From a gamma proteobacterium HTCC5015 (GTDB lineage: Bacteria; Pseudomonadota; Gammaproteobacteria; HTCC5015): a stretch of 64,000 nt of DNA. A program made the translations under genes and the position numbers. Each line of letters begins with the position of its first letter. Position 1 is the first letter of the stretch. The notes below the pieces were generated by a model. The model saw only the letters and a list, made by a program, of their open reading frames with translations, made no database searches and was not told the origin of the DNA. This document shows positions 47,693-60,550 of this stretch, in pieces. The DNA is taken from positions 45,846 through 109,845 of the forward strand of contig DS990599.1 of NCBI GenBank assembly GCA_000155715.1. Reading direction: 5' to 3'.

Positions 47693-48995
47693 CGGTCGAC
47701 TCCTGCGCTATTTGTTGCGATTTCCAATATTTGGCCGACCCCAGTAGCAGAGCGGAGAAAAATAAAAACAGTAAGGCGCCCCCAAGGTAGTCGCCGATTA
47801 AATCGGCATAGCGCAAGAGTGCCGTTAGCAACAAGCTGAGTACGCCCAAAAAGAAGTAGTGGGAAATGCCTCGCTGAATGCCGCGCATAATCAATACAAT
47901 ACCCGTCACCACCAATGCGATATTGCTGAGCACCTGAAGCACCGTGGCTAGGTCTGGCACGCTATAGAACATCAAGACAGCCGCCAGTCCTATCAGCCCC
48001 ATGTTGAGCAGCAGCACAAGCCGTAATCGAGCGGTGTTAAGAGCGAGCATCACTCCCAGAGCCATCAAAGCACACAGCACATAGAGCAGCGATGTATGGC
48101 TGGGATTCATCTCCTCAGCCAGCTCTCGCCAAGGCGTTTCAAAACTCATGATCAACAAGCCCAGCAGGGCAAATCGCAACACCCAAATGGACAGAACGGC
48201 CGCATAGTCCTGCGCTTTAACAGCCGCACTCATCCGCAAGCGATGACTCAGCGCATAAGTCGCAAGAAACAAGTTTGCGCTCACAAAGGCATTGGCCGCC
48301 CATATATCTAAGGAAAAGTGGTGCGACCAATATTGCGTAAACTGGTATTGAATATAAACAAACAGCGCAAATACGGTACTCAACAACAACAATATACTCT
48401 GTCGAGAAACGACGAGAACAAAACAGGCGGCGACTAAGAAAACGGGAAAGGCGCTTGGATTAAAGCCCATATGGGCTTCGACAAAAAACCAGATCAAAGC
48501 CAGCACGAGGCTAAACAACATCAGCCAAACCGAGCGAGTGATCAAAGCAAAAGGCAAACTGCCCAAAGCCCACCAAAAAATACCATCGGGCATGTGCTCG
48601 CCTAGATGGTAAACCTGGGCGATCAAAATAATAGAGGCGCCAAAAAAAACATTGCCCAATAGGAAAAGACCGACGCCCGCTGACTCGTTACTGCGATATC
48701 GAAAGACCGCAAAGCTCTGAGTCGACACGGTTAGAGCAATCATGCCCCACATGCGCAGGGCGCGAGGAATATCCTCCCAGTTGGCACCGATTAAAATAAT
48801 CAGTGCCGTCCCCATGAACAGCAGACCGAGCGCGATGAGTACCCTATAACCTAAGGAGTGATTTTGAGCTTGGTGGAAGTCAACGTCGTAGCGCTGGCAA
48901 ATCGCCTCAGCCTGTTGTCGACTGATTAACTCATCGTCAACCCAGTCAGAGGCTTCTCGCGCTAAATCGTTTTTCAGCAATCTTATTAAACGCAT
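47682..48995 (-). CDS. DUF2157 multi-spanning membrane protein
   Basis: A 437-residue protein. A soluble N-terminal DUF2157-type segment (DWVDDELISRQQAEAICQRY) is followed by about eleven to twelve membrane helices starting at about residue 52 (LGYRVLIALGLLFMGTALII). The family is widespread and its function unknown; its fixed link with a GDYXXLXY protein suggests a common membrane complex (inference). A second cytoplasmic domain is absent. The gap 48996-49135 holds only a weak TTGAAAG/CTTTCAA stem. Confidence 0.85.
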   Translation of the reverse strand: MRLIRLLKNDLAREASDWVDDELISRQQAEAICQRYDVDFHQAQNHSLGYRVLIALGLLFMGTALIILIGANWEDIPRALRMWGMIALTVSTQSFAVFRYRSNESAGVGLFLLGNVFFGASIILIAQVYHLGEHMPDGIFWWALGSLPFALITRSVWLMLFSLVLALIWFFVEAHMGFNPSAFPVFLVAACFVLVVSRQSILLLLSTVFALFVYIQYQFTQYWSHHFSLDIWAANAFVSANLFLATYALSHRLRMSAAVKAQDYAAVLSIWVLRFALLGLLIMSFETPWRELAEEMNPSHTSLLYVLCALMALGVMLALNTARLRLVLLLNMGLIGLAAVLMFYSVPDLATVLQVLSNIALVVTGIVLIMRGIQRGISHYFFLGVLSLLLTALLRYADLIGDYLGGALLFLFFSALLLGSAKYWKSQQIAQESTDEN

Positions 48996-49135
48996 ACCCT
49001 TGCATGCCCCTGCTCTAGGAAAACCTATCTAGGATTGTTGAGCGACACGCGGCATTAAGCAACGACCCTGTTGAAAGTCGCGCCTTTCAATACGGGACGT
49101 ATCAAAAGGGGCGACCCAACCCTTTAAAGAAAGGC

Positions 49136-50953
49136 TTACTCCACTGTCACCGACTTGGCCAGATTACGCGGCTGATCCACATCGGTTCCGCGCAGCACGG
49201 CAACATAGTAGGACAACAACTGCAGGGGCAGGGTGTAGATCAAAGGCTCGATGGCTTCGCTGCAATGGGGCAGGCCGACGACTTCGATGCCATCCGCGGA
49301 CTCAAAGCCCGCACTCTCGTCGGCGAATACCAACAGCGTGGCGCCGCGAGCGCGCACTTCTTGAAGGTTCGACTTCAACTTGTCCAGCAGGGCATTGTCG
49401 GGGGCGACAGCGACGACGGGCATGCCTTCATCGACCAGTGCCAGCGGGCCGTGCTTCAACTCGCCGGCGGGGTAGCCCTCGGCGTGAATGTAGGAGATTT
49501 CCTTCAGTTTGAGCGCGCCCTCTAACGCAATCGGGAAGAGCGGGCCACGGCCGAGGAATAGCGTGTGGTGTTTATCGACAAACTGCTCGGACAACTTGCG
49601 AATGCGCTCGCTCAAGCCCAGAACCTGACCAATGGCTGACTCGATGTTATCGAGCCCCGACAAGTCGGGCAGGCTATCGCGACCGTGGAACTGCGCTAGG
49701 CCATCGGTAATCAACAGCAGGGCGGCCAACTGCGTGGTAAAGGCCTTGGTCGATGCCACGCCAATTTCCGGCCCCGCTTGTGTTAAGAAGACGAGGTCGG
49801 ACTCCCGCGTCAAACTGCTCTCGGGCACATTGCAGATGGCGAGAAAACCGCAATAACCCAAACTGCGAGCGTGGCGCAGTGCCGCCAGCGTATCGGCCGT
49901 TTCTCCCGATTGCGAGATCGTCATAAACAGCGTGCCCTCGGGCACGACCGTGGTGCGGTAGCGGTACTCGCTGGCCACCTCGACCTGACAGGGCAGGTGA
50001 GCGTAGTGTTCAATCCAGTAGCGAGCGACCGAGGCCGCGTGAAAGCTCGTGCCGCAGGCGATGATGTGAACACCCTTAACGCCCTCTAGCAGCTCGGGCG
50101 CCTCGGGGCCCAGCGTATTGATTAAAAAGCGTCCCGCCGATGTCTTGCCGCGAACTGTCTCTGCTACCACGCTGGCCTGCTCGTGGATTTCCTTCTCCAT
50201 GTAGTGGCGATAATCGCCTTTTTCGACGGCGTCGGCGCTGAGTTGCGATTGCTTTTCGGGGCGCTCTACCGATTCGCCGTGGGCATCCGTAATCGCCACA
50301 GACGCCTTTTGCACAATGGCAAAATCGCCTTCTTCTAAAAAGATAAATCGCGAGGTAACCGGCAGTAGCGCCTGAACATCTGAGGCAATAAAGTGCTCGC
50401 CCACGCCGAGGCCGATGCACAGCGGGCTGCCCATGCGGGCGGTGATTAAAGTATTGGGCTCATCACGGCAGAGAATACCTAGGGCGTAGGCGCCTTCGAG
50501 CTGAGCAATGGCGCGGCGGCAGGCAGCGACAAAATCCTGATCTTTGTTGTATTCGCTCTCGACTAAGTGGGCAATCACTTCGGTATCGGTTTCCGATTCA
50601 AAGGCTCGCCCGTCTTTTTCTAACTGGGCTTTGAGTTCGGCCCAGTTTTCAATAATGCCATTGTGAACGACGGCAATTTTACCCACGCTGTGAGGGTGGG
50701 CGTTGGCAACCGAGGGCGCGCCGTGTGTCGCCCAGCGCGTGTGGGCGATACCGATATGGCCATCGATGGCCTGCGCGTCACAAACGCCTTCTAACTCAAC
50801 AATTTTCCCCATGGCGCGACGGCGCTGTAATCCTTCGCTACTGAGTGTTGCCAGGCCAGCGGAGTCATAGCCGCGATACTCTAAGCGCCTCAGGCCCTCT
50901 AGCAGAATGGGTACGATATTGCGGTCTGTCACGCCGCCGACAATGCCACACAT
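49136..50953 (-). CDS. glmS: glutamine--fructose-6-phosphate aminotransferase (isomerizing)
   Basis: Makes glucosamine 6-phosphate, the first step toward UDP-GlcNAc for peptidoglycan and LPS. A 605-residue enzyme: class II glutamine amidotransferase domain with catalytic Cys at position 2 (MCGIVGG), RGYDSAG and HTRWATHGAPS, then two SIS domains (ACGTSFHAASVARYW, TISQSGETADTLAAL, SKAFTTQLAAL) and the C-terminal ending PRNLAKSVTVE. The start overlaps the glmU stop (TAATG), so the two are coupled. Confidence 0.97.
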   Translation of the reverse strand: MCGIVGGVTDRNIVPILLEGLRRLEYRGYDSAGLATLSSEGLQRRRAMGKIVELEGVCDAQAIDGHIGIAHTRWATHGAPSVANAHPHSVGKIAVVHNGIIENWAELKAQLEKDGRAFESETDTEVIAHLVESEYNKDQDFVAACRRAIAQLEGAYALGILCRDEPNTLITARMGSPLCIGLGVGEHFIASDVQALLPVTSRFIFLEEGDFAIVQKASVAITDAHGESVERPEKQSQLSADAVEKGDYRHYMEKEIHEQASVVAETVRGKTSAGRFLINTLGPEAPELLEGVKGVHIIACGTSFHAASVARYWIEHYAHLPCQVEVASEYRYRTTVVPEGTLFMTISQSGETADTLAALRHARSLGYCGFLAICNVPESSLTRESDLVFLTQAGPEIGVASTKAFTTQLAALLLITDGLAQFHGRDSLPDLSGLDNIESAIGQVLGLSERIRKLSEQFVDKHHTLFLGRGPLFPIALEGALKLKEISYIHAEGYPAGELKHGPLALVDEGMPVVAVAPDNALLDKLKSNLQEVRARGATLLVFADESAGFESADGIEVVGLPHCSEAIEPLIYTLPLQLLSYYVAVLRGTDVDQPRNLAKSVTVE

Positions 50954-52317
50954 TACTTTTTCTCCGGTCTCTTCCAATTACGGATCGTCACTTGCTTGGC
51001 GCGACCTATGGTTAATTGTTGCTCGGGCGCTTCTTTACTCACGGTAGAGCCCGCGCCCACCGTGGCGCCTTCTCCAATATCAATCGGAGCCACTAGGCTG
51101 CTGTTAGAGCCGATAAAAGCTCGGTCGCCAATCGTCGTTTTAAACTTGTTAACACCGTCGTAGTTACAGGTGATCGTACCCGCGCCGATATTAACGGCTT
51201 CGCCCACTTCGGCATCGCCAATGTAGCTGAGGTGATTCGCTTTGCTGCCCTTGCCCAGATGCGTTTTCTTGGTTTCGACAAAGTTGCCCACTTTACTGTT
51301 CTCTGCGAGTACCGTGCCTTCGCGCAAGCGCGCATAGGGTCCAACCGTGGCAGCTTGGCCAATGCTCGCGCGGTCAATACTGCTATAGGCTTCGATCTGT
51401 GCACCCGAGGCAATATCGCTATCACGAATCTGGCAATAGGGGCCAATGCGGACGCCGTCGGCCAGCGTGACGTTACCTTCAAAAACACAGCCGACATCGA
51501 TGGAGACATCGCGACCGACCTGTAACTGCCCGCGCACATCGATACGGTTCGGATCGGCCAATGTCGCCCCGGCCAGCAAGAGATCCTGTGCGGTCTGTCG
51601 TTGATAGTGGCGCTCCAAAGCGGCGAGCTGGACTTTGTTATTGACACCCGCGACTTCGTTTTCATCCGCGCAAACCACCGATGTAACGCCCACGCCTTGC
51701 TCGCTGGCCATGGCGACCAAATCGGTTAAATAGTATTCGCCTTGAGCATTGTCGTTACTCAACTGGCCGAGCCATTGCTCGATATGGGCGCCGGGGATGG
51801 CCATGACCCCTGTATTAACTTCTCTAATAGCTTTTTGCGCGTCGCTGGCGTCCTTTTCTTCAACGATGGCCGTAACCACACCGCTGCTGTCCTTGACGAT
51901 ACGGCCGTAGCCCGCAGGGCTCTCGGGCTCGACACTGAGCACCGCGAGGGCGCCGCTGGCCGCCTGATCGAGCAACGCTTGTAAGGTCTGTGCCTTAATT
52001 AGGGGTACGTCGCCGTAGAGCACCAGAGAGACATCGGCGGGCACGATCTTGGGCAGTGCCTGCTGAACGGCGTGGCCCGTGCCCAACTGCTCGGCCTGCT
52101 CGGCCCAATCCAGTCCCTCGTAAACGGCCATTTCACGTTGTACTTGGTCACCGCCGTGACCGTAAACCACGACCACTTGCTGTGGCGATAGCGCTTGGGC
52201 GGTATCGATAACATGGCCTAGCATGGGCTTGCCCGCCAATTTGTGCAGCACTTTGGGCGTGTCTGAGTACATGCGCGAGCCTTTGCCCGCCGCCAATATG
52301 ATGATGTTGCAAGTCAT
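50953..52317 (-). CDS. glmU: bifunctional UDP-GlcNAc pyrophosphorylase / GlcN-1-P acetyltransferase
   Basis: Acts after GlmS and GlmM: acetylates glucosamine 1-phosphate and couples it to UTP. A 454-residue protein with the nucleotidyltransferase signature ILAAGKGSRMYSDTPKVLH, YGDVPLI and VNTGVMAI, then a left-handed beta-helix of hexapeptide repeats (IGPYCQIRDSDI, GNFVETKKTHLGKGSKANHL, CNYDGVNKFKTTIGDRAFIG). The ATG at 52317 has an AAGGAG site; an in-frame start at 52347 was rejected. Confidence 0.97.
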   Translation of the reverse strand: MTCNIIILAAGKGSRMYSDTPKVLHKLAGKPMLGHVIDTAQALSPQQVVVVYGHGGDQVQREMAVYEGLDWAEQAEQLGTGHAVQQALPKIVPADVSLVLYGDVPLIKAQTLQALLDQAASGALAVLSVEPESPAGYGRIVKDSSGVVTAIVEEKDASDAQKAIREVNTGVMAIPGAHIEQWLGQLSNDNAQGEYYLTDLVAMASEQGVGVTSVVCADENEVAGVNNKVQLAALERHYQRQTAQDLLLAGATLADPNRIDVRGQLQVGRDVSIDVGCVFEGNVTLADGVRIGPYCQIRDSDIASGAQIEAYSSIDRASIGQAATVGPYARLREGTVLAENSKVGNFVETKKTHLGKGSKANHLSYIGDAEVGEAVNIGAGTITCNYDGVNKFKTTIGDRAFIGSNSSLVAPIDIGEGATVGAGSTVSKEAPEQQLTIGRAKQVTIRNWKRPEKK

Positions 52318-52390
52318 AGTGTCTCCTTGGCTGGCATTGTGCCACAAAGCACTGATATCAGTGGTATTTATGTGCGCTATTAGAAACGAA

Positions 52391-52413
52391 AAAGCCGCTC
52401 TGTGAGCGGCTTT
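52391..52413 (-). terminator. intrinsic terminator of the atp operon
   Basis: AAAGCCGCTC and GAGCGGCTTT pair perfectly with a 3-base loop; on the minus strand the T run continues (TTTTTCG). It lies 23 bp after the atpC stop and separates the atp operon from glmU. Confidence 0.88.
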
Positions 52414-52435
52414 CTCATCGCACCTTAGTGCACTT

Positions 52436-52846
52436 TTAACGGCGCAATTTGCGCAGCAATTCTAACTGGGCCGCCGCAATGGCCAGCTCGGCTTGGGCGT
52501 GGGCTACATCCATATCGCTTTTGCGATTGGCGAGCGCTTCTTCCGCACGTTGCTTGGCCTCGATGGCCGCCGCTTCGTCAATATCGTGAGCGCGCACCGC
52601 AGTATCCGCCAAGATCGTAACGACATTGGGCTGCACTTCGAGATAGCCGCCGGAGACAAAAATATTTTCGTCCTCTTGGCCATCGCGCTTAATGCGGACT
52701 TCACCAGGTTTCAGGTTTGTCAGCAGGGGAGCGTGCTTTGGCTTAATACCCAACTCGCCCTGTGCGCCGGGCGCCACCAGCAAGCTGACCTCACCGGAGA
52801 ACAACTCGGTTTCTGCGCTGACGATGTTCACTTGAATCGTTGACAT
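52436..52846 (-). CDS. atpC: ATP synthase F1 epsilon subunit
   Basis: A 136-residue subunit of the central stalk that links F1 rotation to the c ring and can inhibit ATP hydrolysis. The N-terminal beta-sandwich shows VNIVSAETELFSGEVSLLVAPG, GELGIKPKHAPLLT and ILADTAVRAHDIDE; a C-terminal two-helix hairpin rich in Ala and Lys follows. It is the last gene of the operon, 57 bp after atpD. Confidence 0.95.
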   Translation of the reverse strand: MSTIQVNIVSAETELFSGEVSLLVAPGAQGELGIKPKHAPLLTNLKPGEVRIKRDGQEDENIFVSGGYLEVQPNVVTILADTAVRAHDIDEAAAIEAKQRAEEALANRKSDMDVAHAQAELAIAAAQLELLRKLRR

Positions 52847-52903
52847 AGATCAACCTTTAACGGTTCAGGGCGGGGCGCATGCATAGCAGGCCCCGCCGAG
52901 TAA

Positions 52904-54295
<1,392 letters not shown>

Positions 54296-54318
54296 TTAAG
54301 CTCTAACTTGTTAATTCG

Positions 54319-55188
54319 TTATACCGCTGCGGCGCCGCCGACAATCTCGGACAGCTCTTGGGTAATTGCCGCTTGACGGGCCTTGTTGTACTGCAGGTTT
54401 AGCGATCGAATAAGATCGCCCGCGTTATCGGTGGCGGCCTTCATCGCAATCATGCGAGCCGACATTTCACAGGCCACATTATCAACAACAGCCTGATAAA
54501 CCTGCGACTCGACATAGCGCTTGAGAATGCCATCTAGCAATTCCTCCGCAGAGGGCTCATAGATGTAATCCCAGCTGTGCTCGGTCTCTAAATCGCCTTC
54601 ACCCAGTGACGCATCGGCGGGCAGCAATTGAAGCTGCTTGGGCTTTTGCGTCATGGTGTTCACGAACTCATTTTGGACGATAAAGAGTCGATCGATATCG
54701 CCTTTGTCGTAGGCCTTTAGCGCGCCACTAACGGCACCGAGAATATCGTTGAGATGGGGCGTATCGCCTAGGCCTTCAACATGGCTCGCGATATTGCCGA
54801 AGCGACGGAAGAAGGCGCTGGCCTTTTTACCAATCGTGGTTAACTCAACTTCCACGCCCTTGTCTTGCCACTCTTTCATGGTCTTGAGCACTTGCTTGAA
54901 CAAGTTCACATTGAGACCACCACAGAGACCGCGATCTGTCGACACAACAATAATGCCAACTTTTTTCACGTCCTCACGCGGCAAAACGTAGGGGTGTTGG
55001 TACTCGGGGTTGGCCTCACTCAAGTGACCAATAACCTGACGCATTTTTTCAGCGTAAGGGCGCGATGCAAGCATGCGCTCCTGAGCCTTACGCATTTTAC
55101 TCGCCGCCACCATTTCCATGGCTTTGGTGATTTTCTGCGTATTTTTAACGCTGCCAATTTTGGCTTTAATCTCTTTTGAGCCAGCCAT
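54319..55188 (-). CDS. atpG: ATP synthase F1 gamma subunit
   Basis: The rotating shaft of F1, 289 residues. It begins [20 protein letters not shown] followed by [12 protein letters not shown], contains [14 protein letters not shown] in the globular domain, and ends with the conserved helix [18 protein letters not shown] and [20 protein letters not shown]. It lies between atpA (19-bp gap) and atpD (41-bp gap). Confidence 0.97.
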   Translation of the reverse strand: MAGSKEIKAKIGSVKNTQKITKAMEMVAASKMRKAQERMLASRPYAEKMRQVIGHLSEANPEYQHPYVLPREDVKKVGIIVVSTDRGLCGGLNVNLFKQVLKTMKEWQDKGVEVELTTIGKKASAFFRRFGNIASHVEGLGDTPHLNDILGAVSGALKAYDKGDIDRLFIVQNEFVNTMTQKPKQLQLLPADASLGEGDLETEHSWDYIYEPSAEELLDGILKRYVESQVYQAVVDNVACEMSARMIAMKAATDNAGDLIRSLNLQYNKARQAAITQELSEIVGGAAAV

Positions 55189-55207
55189 TTGCGCTACCTA
55201 CCTCGCC

Positions 55208-56749
55208 TTACCAGGCGCCGTTGGTTTTAAAGTCTTCAACAACTTTCTTGAGGCCGCCCTCAATTTCGTCGCCGTAGCTACCCGTTTCGTTGATCTGATT
55301 GCGCAATTCACCTGCGGTTGATGCAAAGTGGTCGAGCAGACCTTTTTCGAAATCGAGTACTTTTTCGAGCTCGATGTCATCCATAAAGCCTTTTTCAATG
55401 GCGTATAGAGACAGCCCCATATCGGCTACAGACATCGGCGAGTACTGAAGCTGCTTCATCAGCTCAGTAACGCGCTGTCCACGCTCTAGCTGGGCGCGCG
55501 TCGCTTCGTCTAGATCAGAGGCAAACTGGGCGAAAGCCGCCAATTCGCGGTACTGAGCCAATGCCAAGCGAATACCGCCACCGAGCTTTTTAATAATCTT
55601 CGTCTGAGCGGAACCGCCCACGCGAGAGACTGAAAGACCGGCGTTAATTGCAGGGCGGATGCCTGAGTTAAACAGATCGGTTTCCAAGAAAATCTGGCCG
55701 TCAGTAATCGAGATTACGTTCGTGGGAACGAAAGCCGATACGTCGCCCGCCTGAGTTTCAATGATGGGCAGAGCGGTCAGTGAACCGGTTTGACCCTTCA
55801 CTTCGCCATTCGTCAAACGCTTGACTTCTTCAGCATTGATACGCGCGGCGCGCTCAAGCAAACGCGAGTGAATGTAGAAAACATCACCGGGGAAGGCTTC
55901 GCGGCCGGGGGGACGACGCAGCAACAACGAGACCTGACGATAGGCCACCGCTTGCTTCGACAGATCATCGTAAACGATCAGAGCGTCTTCACCGCGATCG
56001 CGGAAATACTCACCCATAGCGCAACCGGTGTAAGCAGAGATGAACTGCATTACGGCTGCGTCGGCAGCACCAGCGGCAACGACAATGGTATGATCCATGG
56101 CGCCGTGCTCTTCAAGTTTGCGCACGACGTTGGCAATCGAAGATTGCTTCTGGCCGATGGCGACGTAGATACACTTAACGCCCGTGTCTTTCTGGTTGAT
56201 GATGGCATCAATCGCAACGGCTGTTTTACCCGTCTGGCGGTCGCCAATAATCAACTCACGCTGGCCGCGACCGATCGGTACCATGGCATCGATAGATTTG
56301 ATGCCCGTTTGTACCGGCTGGTCAACGCCTTGGCGCTCAATAACACCGGGAGCCACTTTTTCAATTGGAGACTGAGTGGTGGTGTTAATGGGGCCTTTGC
56401 CATCGATGGGCTCGCCCAGTGCGTTGACAACGCGTCCGAGCAGTTCTTCGCCAACGGGCACTTCCAAAATGCGGCCTGTGCAGCGAGCCGTGTCGCCCTC
56501 GGCAAGGTGATCGGCTTTACCCAGAACCACCGCACCAACGGAGTCTTGCTCAAGGTTCAGCGCCAGTGCGAATGTGTCGCCAGGCAACTCAATCATTTCA
56601 CCTTGCATGGCATCGGCGAGACCGTGGATACGGATAATGCCGTCGTTCAAACTAACGACTGTGCCTTCACTACGCGCCTGATTATCAGCTTCGAAGTTCT
56701 CGATGCGCTGTTTAATCAGGTCACTGATTTCTGATGGGTTCAGTTGCAT
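55208..56749 (-). CDS. atpA: ATP synthase F1 alpha subunit
   Basis: Non-catalytic nucleotide-binding subunit of F1, 513 residues. It has [19 protein letters not shown], the Walker A sequence [50 protein letters not shown] and the arginine-finger region [20 protein letters not shown]. The N-terminal [16 protein letters not shown] contacts the delta subunit. AGGAGA precedes the ATG. Confidence 0.98.
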   Translation of the reverse strand: MQLNPSEISDLIKQRIENFEADNQARSEGTVVSLNDGIIRIHGLADAMQGEMIELPGDTFALALNLEQDSVGAVVLGKADHLAEGDTARCTGRILEVPVGEELLGRVVNALGEPIDGKGPINTTTQSPIEKVAPGVIERQGVDQPVQTGIKSIDAMVPIGRGQRELIIGDRQTGKTAVAIDAIINQKDTGVKCIYVAIGQKQSSIANVVRKLEEHGAMDHTIVVAAGAADAAVMQFISAYTGCAMGEYFRDRGEDALIVYDDLSKQAVAYRQVSLLLRRPPGREAFPGDVFYIHSRLLERAARINAEEVKRLTNGEVKGQTGSLTALPIIETQAGDVSAFVPTNVISITDGQIFLETDLFNSGIRPAINAGLSVSRVGGSAQTKIIKKLGGGIRLALAQYRELAAFAQFASDLDEATRAQLERGQRVTELMKQLQYSPMSVADMGLSLYAIEKGFMDDIELEKVLDFEKGLLDHFASTAGELRNQINETGSYGDEIEGGLKKVVEDFKTNGAW

Positions 56750-56784
56750 GTCTTCTCCTGTGGCCTGTCGGCCTGGGGTCTATC

Positions 56785-57321
56785 TTATTTCACCAATTGC
56801 GCGGCCAGTTGTGCAACGCGCGTTCTGACGGAGCCGTCGATTACAATGTCGCCTGCGCGAATCACAATGCCGCCCACTAGGGACTCATCGGTGACGCAAT
56901 CGAGAGTAATCTTTTTGCCGAGCTTCTCGCCCAGTGCCTTCTTGATCGCTTCTTGCTGGTCACTGGTCACTTCAAAAGCACCGGTGACTTGCGCGTCCAC
57001 AATCCCTTGGGCCTCATCGCTCAACTCGCGGAACAACTCCGCCACTGCGGGTAGCAGGGCGAGGCGCCGGTTGTCAGACATAACGCGAACCAAATTCGCA
57101 CCATTGTCATCGATATGCCCCTCACACAATTTGATGAACGCATCGGCGCGCTCTTCATTTCGCATGCTGGGCGAGGTCAGCAGGGACTGAACACGGGGCT
57201 CGGCGGCCACTGCAGCTAAAAACTGCAGCTGTCCATTCCAAGCCTCGTAGCTTTCGTCTTTATGCGCGAGCTCAAATACGGCTCTGGCATAAGGTCTGGC
57301 AGCTGTGGTGATTTCAGACAT
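56785..57321 (-). CDS. atpH: ATP synthase F1 delta subunit
   Basis: A 178-residue subunit that joins the F1 head to the peripheral stalk. The six-helix N-terminal domain begins TTAARPYARAVFELAHKD; the C-terminal part has ITLDCVTDESLVGGIVIRAG and DGSVRTRVAQLAAQL, the usual family ending. It lies between atpF and atpA, 24 and 35 bp away. Confidence 0.95.
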   Translation of the reverse strand: MSEITTAARPYARAVFELAHKDESYEAWNGQLQFLAAVAAEPRVQSLLTSPSMRNEERADAFIKLCEGHIDDNGANLVRVMSDNRRLALLPAVAELFRELSDEAQGIVDAQVTGAFEVTSDQQEAIKKALGEKLGKKITLDCVTDESLVGGIVIRAGDIVIDGSVRTRVAQLAAQLVK

Positions 57322-57345
57322 TTAACTCAGCTCTATATCTGTCGG

Positions 57346-57816
57346 CTATAACTGCGCTACAAACTTGTCGAGCACATCTTGATGGGTTTCGGTATTCACT
57401 TCGCGCTCGAGGACCTTTTCAGCCCCTGCGATAGCGATGCTCACTACCTGACCACGCAACTCTTGCTTCGCTTTGACCTTCTCGGCCTCAATTTCAGCTT
57501 GAGCGCTCTCTTTGATGCGGTCGGCCTCGGCACTCGCGGTGCCTTTGGCTTCTTCGACAATCTCGTTGCCGCGCTTCTGGGCCTGAGCGACGATTTCCGC
57601 AGCTTGGCTGCGCGCTTCTGCGACCAAACGGTCCACTTCTGCACGCGCTTCTTCCTGCGCTTTTTCGCCTTGCTCGGCTGCGGCCAGACCTTCGGCGATC
57701 TTTTGGCGACGCTCTTCCATGGCTTGCATGATCGGTGGCCATACAAATTTCATGGTGAACGCCACGAAGATTGCGAAAGCAATCATCTGGCCTAGTAATG
57801 TTGCGGTAATGCTCAC
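57346..57816 (-). CDS. atpF: ATP synthase Fo b subunit
   Basis: A 156-residue subunit of the peripheral stalk. One N-terminal membrane helix ([20 protein letters not shown], then WPPI) is followed by a long Ala/Glu/Lys-rich helix that dimerises as a right-handed coiled coil, and a C-terminal delta-binding end (VLDKFVAQL). The length equals that of E. coli AtpF (156). Confidence 0.96.
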   Translation of the reverse strand: MSITATLLGQMIAFAIFVAFTMKFVWPPIMQAMEERRQKIAEGLAAAEQGEKAQEEARAEVDRLVAEARSQAAEIVAQAQKRGNEIVEEAKGTASAEADRIKESAQAEIEAEKVKAKQELRGQVVSIAIAGAEKVLEREVNTETHQDVLDKFVAQL

Positions 57817-57861
57817 GATAACCTCCTGAAGCGAGGGTCTTTAATTCAGTTTAGTTAGACC

Positions 57862-58116
57862 TTAGCCCAACTGACCCAACAATGGGTTGGCAAACAGAAT
57901 CAGAGCACACAGACCAATAACGATAATTGGAATCGCATCGACCAAACCAGCGACGATGAAGAACTTACCTTGAAGTTCAGAAATCAGCTCGGGCTGGCGA
58001 GCAGAGCTTTCGATGAACTTGCCACCGAGAATAGCTAGGCCGATAGCGGCGCCCAGAGCAGCGAAAGCCATGGCGATGCCGACGGCGATAGCAGAGTTAG
58101 ACAGAATTGCTTCCAT
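57862..58116 (-). CDS. atpE: ATP synthase Fo c subunit
   Basis: An 84-residue hairpin protein whose copies form the rotor ring. Helix 1 has the [13 protein letters not shown] glycine-rich packing motif, the polar loop is ARQPEL, and helix 2 carries the proton-binding Asp in [12 protein letters not shown]. The Na+-type ligand set was not seen, so proton coupling is expected. The ATG at 58116 follows TTGGAGGCAACA; the TTG 12 bp upstream, which contains the ribosome binding site, was rejected. Confidence 0.96.
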   Translation of the reverse strand: MEAILSNSAIAVGIAMAFAALGAAIGLAILGGKFIESSARQPELISELQGKFFIVAGLVDAIPIIVIGLCALILFANPLLGQLG

Positions 58117-58174
58117 TGTTGCCTCCAATTGTTTACAGGTGTTGCGGTTAAAAAAGTACTGTTTGGAAAACTCT

Positions 58175-59381
<1,207 letters not shown>

Positions 59382-59510
59382 GCTGTACCCGCTGGCTACA
59401 AATAAGGCATCGAATGCAATTTTCGATGCCCTTCAAGCGGCGCGAATTATATAGACATTTGGCGTAGCTGGCAACGCGAGTCCAGCGGGACTAGAGCGTT
59501 CACTCAAATC

Positions 59511-59554
59511 ACTATTTATAGTGTTTTGTTTTTATAGAAAACACTATAAATAGT
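59511..59554. repeat. perfect 17-bp AT-rich inverted repeat between parB and atpI
   Basis: ACTATTTATAGTGTTTT (59511-59527) is matched by its exact reverse complement at 59538-59554 around a 10-base loop. Flanking CAAAT/ATTTG bases extend the stem with a bulge. It lies in the 276-bp gap that must hold the atp promoter and the end of the parAB transcript. Nearer parB, a GCGAC/GTCGC stem followed by a T run (about 59597-59630, minus strand) could be the parAB terminator. Confidence 0.65.
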
Positions 59555-59657
59555 ATTATTTGAAAAAATTTAAGCCGTTTTCTATCAATTTTTTGGAAAA
59601 ATAAAAAAGCGCCGCGACGCCGTTGTCGCCAAAAGCCGATATTTAAGCGCACTTACA

Positions 59658-60548
59658 CTACTTGATGTGCTTAAGAATGCCTTCTAGCTCATCGAGACTG
59701 TTGTACTGAATGGTCAACTTACCCTTGCCAGATTGTTGATGCTGCAAAGACACGCTGGCCGACAGTGTATCCGCCAAATCTTGCTCTAGGCGTCGGATAT
59801 TGGGATCGGTTTTGTTTTTACCTGCATCCTCCTTTTTGCCGCTATCGCCACTGAGCAACTGCTTAACGCGTTGCTCCGTTGCCCGCACCGACCACTTTTT
59901 ACGCACGGCCTCGCGCGCCACCTGCTGTTGCTGCACGGAGGACAGAGACAGTAAAGCGCGGGCATGCCCCATGCTGAGCAACCCCTGATCCACTTGGCTC
60001 TTGACCTCGTCGGCCAACTCCAAAAGACGCAACAAGTTGGTGACGGAGGCGCGAGCGCGGCCAACCGCTTGAGACACTTCACTGTGGGTCAGCTCAAATT
60101 CGTCAATCAAGCGCTGTAGCGCGTGGGCCTCCTCCAGTGGATTTAAATTTTCCCGCTGGATATTCTCAATCAGCGCCGCCGCCGCCGCGGCTTGGTCATC
60201 AAGGCGCTTGACCACGGCGGGAATGTCTTGCAAACCCGCCAGCTGCGTCGCCCGCCAGCGGCGCTCGCCCGCAATAATCTCATAGCGAGCGCCCACGGGT
60301 CGCACCACGATGGGCTGCAAGACGCCCTGCTCGCGTATCGAGTCGGCCAGCTCTTCGAGCGCCTCTTGGGCGAAGTGGCGACGCGGCTGATAAGTCCCGC
60401 GATCAATTTTGTCGACCGGCAACGTTTTGAGCTGATCACCCGCCGCCTCGTCGATTACAGGCTCGCCATCGGGTTTACTCTTGGCGGCGCGGGAACCTTT
60501 GAGAAGTTCGTCCATGCCGCGGCCTAGTCCGCGTCGTTTTTCTGCCAT
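59658..60548 (-). CDS. parB: chromosome partitioning protein ParB
   Basis: A 296-residue CTPase/DNA clamp that binds parS sites near oriC. The N-terminal ParB domain has LPVDKIDRGTYQPRRHF, EQGVLQPIVVRP and the GERRWRATQLAG box. The HTH region (EEAHALQRLIDEFELTHSEV, GRARASVTNLLRLLEL) follows, and the C-terminal dimerisation domain ends LDELEGILKHIK. The N-terminal RRGLGRGMDELL motif contacts ParA. It follows parA by 2 bp. No clear parS sequence was recognised in the window. Confidence 0.97.
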   Translation of the reverse strand: MAEKRRGLGRGMDELLKGSRAAKSKPDGEPVIDEAAGDQLKTLPVDKIDRGTYQPRRHFAQEALEELADSIREQGVLQPIVVRPVGARYEIIAGERRWRATQLAGLQDIPAVVKRLDDQAAAAAALIENIQRENLNPLEEAHALQRLIDEFELTHSEVSQAVGRARASVTNLLRLLELADEVKSQVDQGLLSMGHARALLSLSSVQQQQVAREAVRKKWSVRATEQRVKQLLSGDSGKKEDAGKNKTDPNIRRLEQDLADTLSASVSLQHQQSGKGKLTIQYNSLDELEGILKHIK

Positions 60549-60550
60549 AG

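Noticed and set aside
52126-52145. A parS-like sequence (TTTCACGTTGTAC)
   Set aside because: Only part of the parS palindrome TGTTTCACGTGAAACA matches and it lies inside glmU coding sequence; considered chance.
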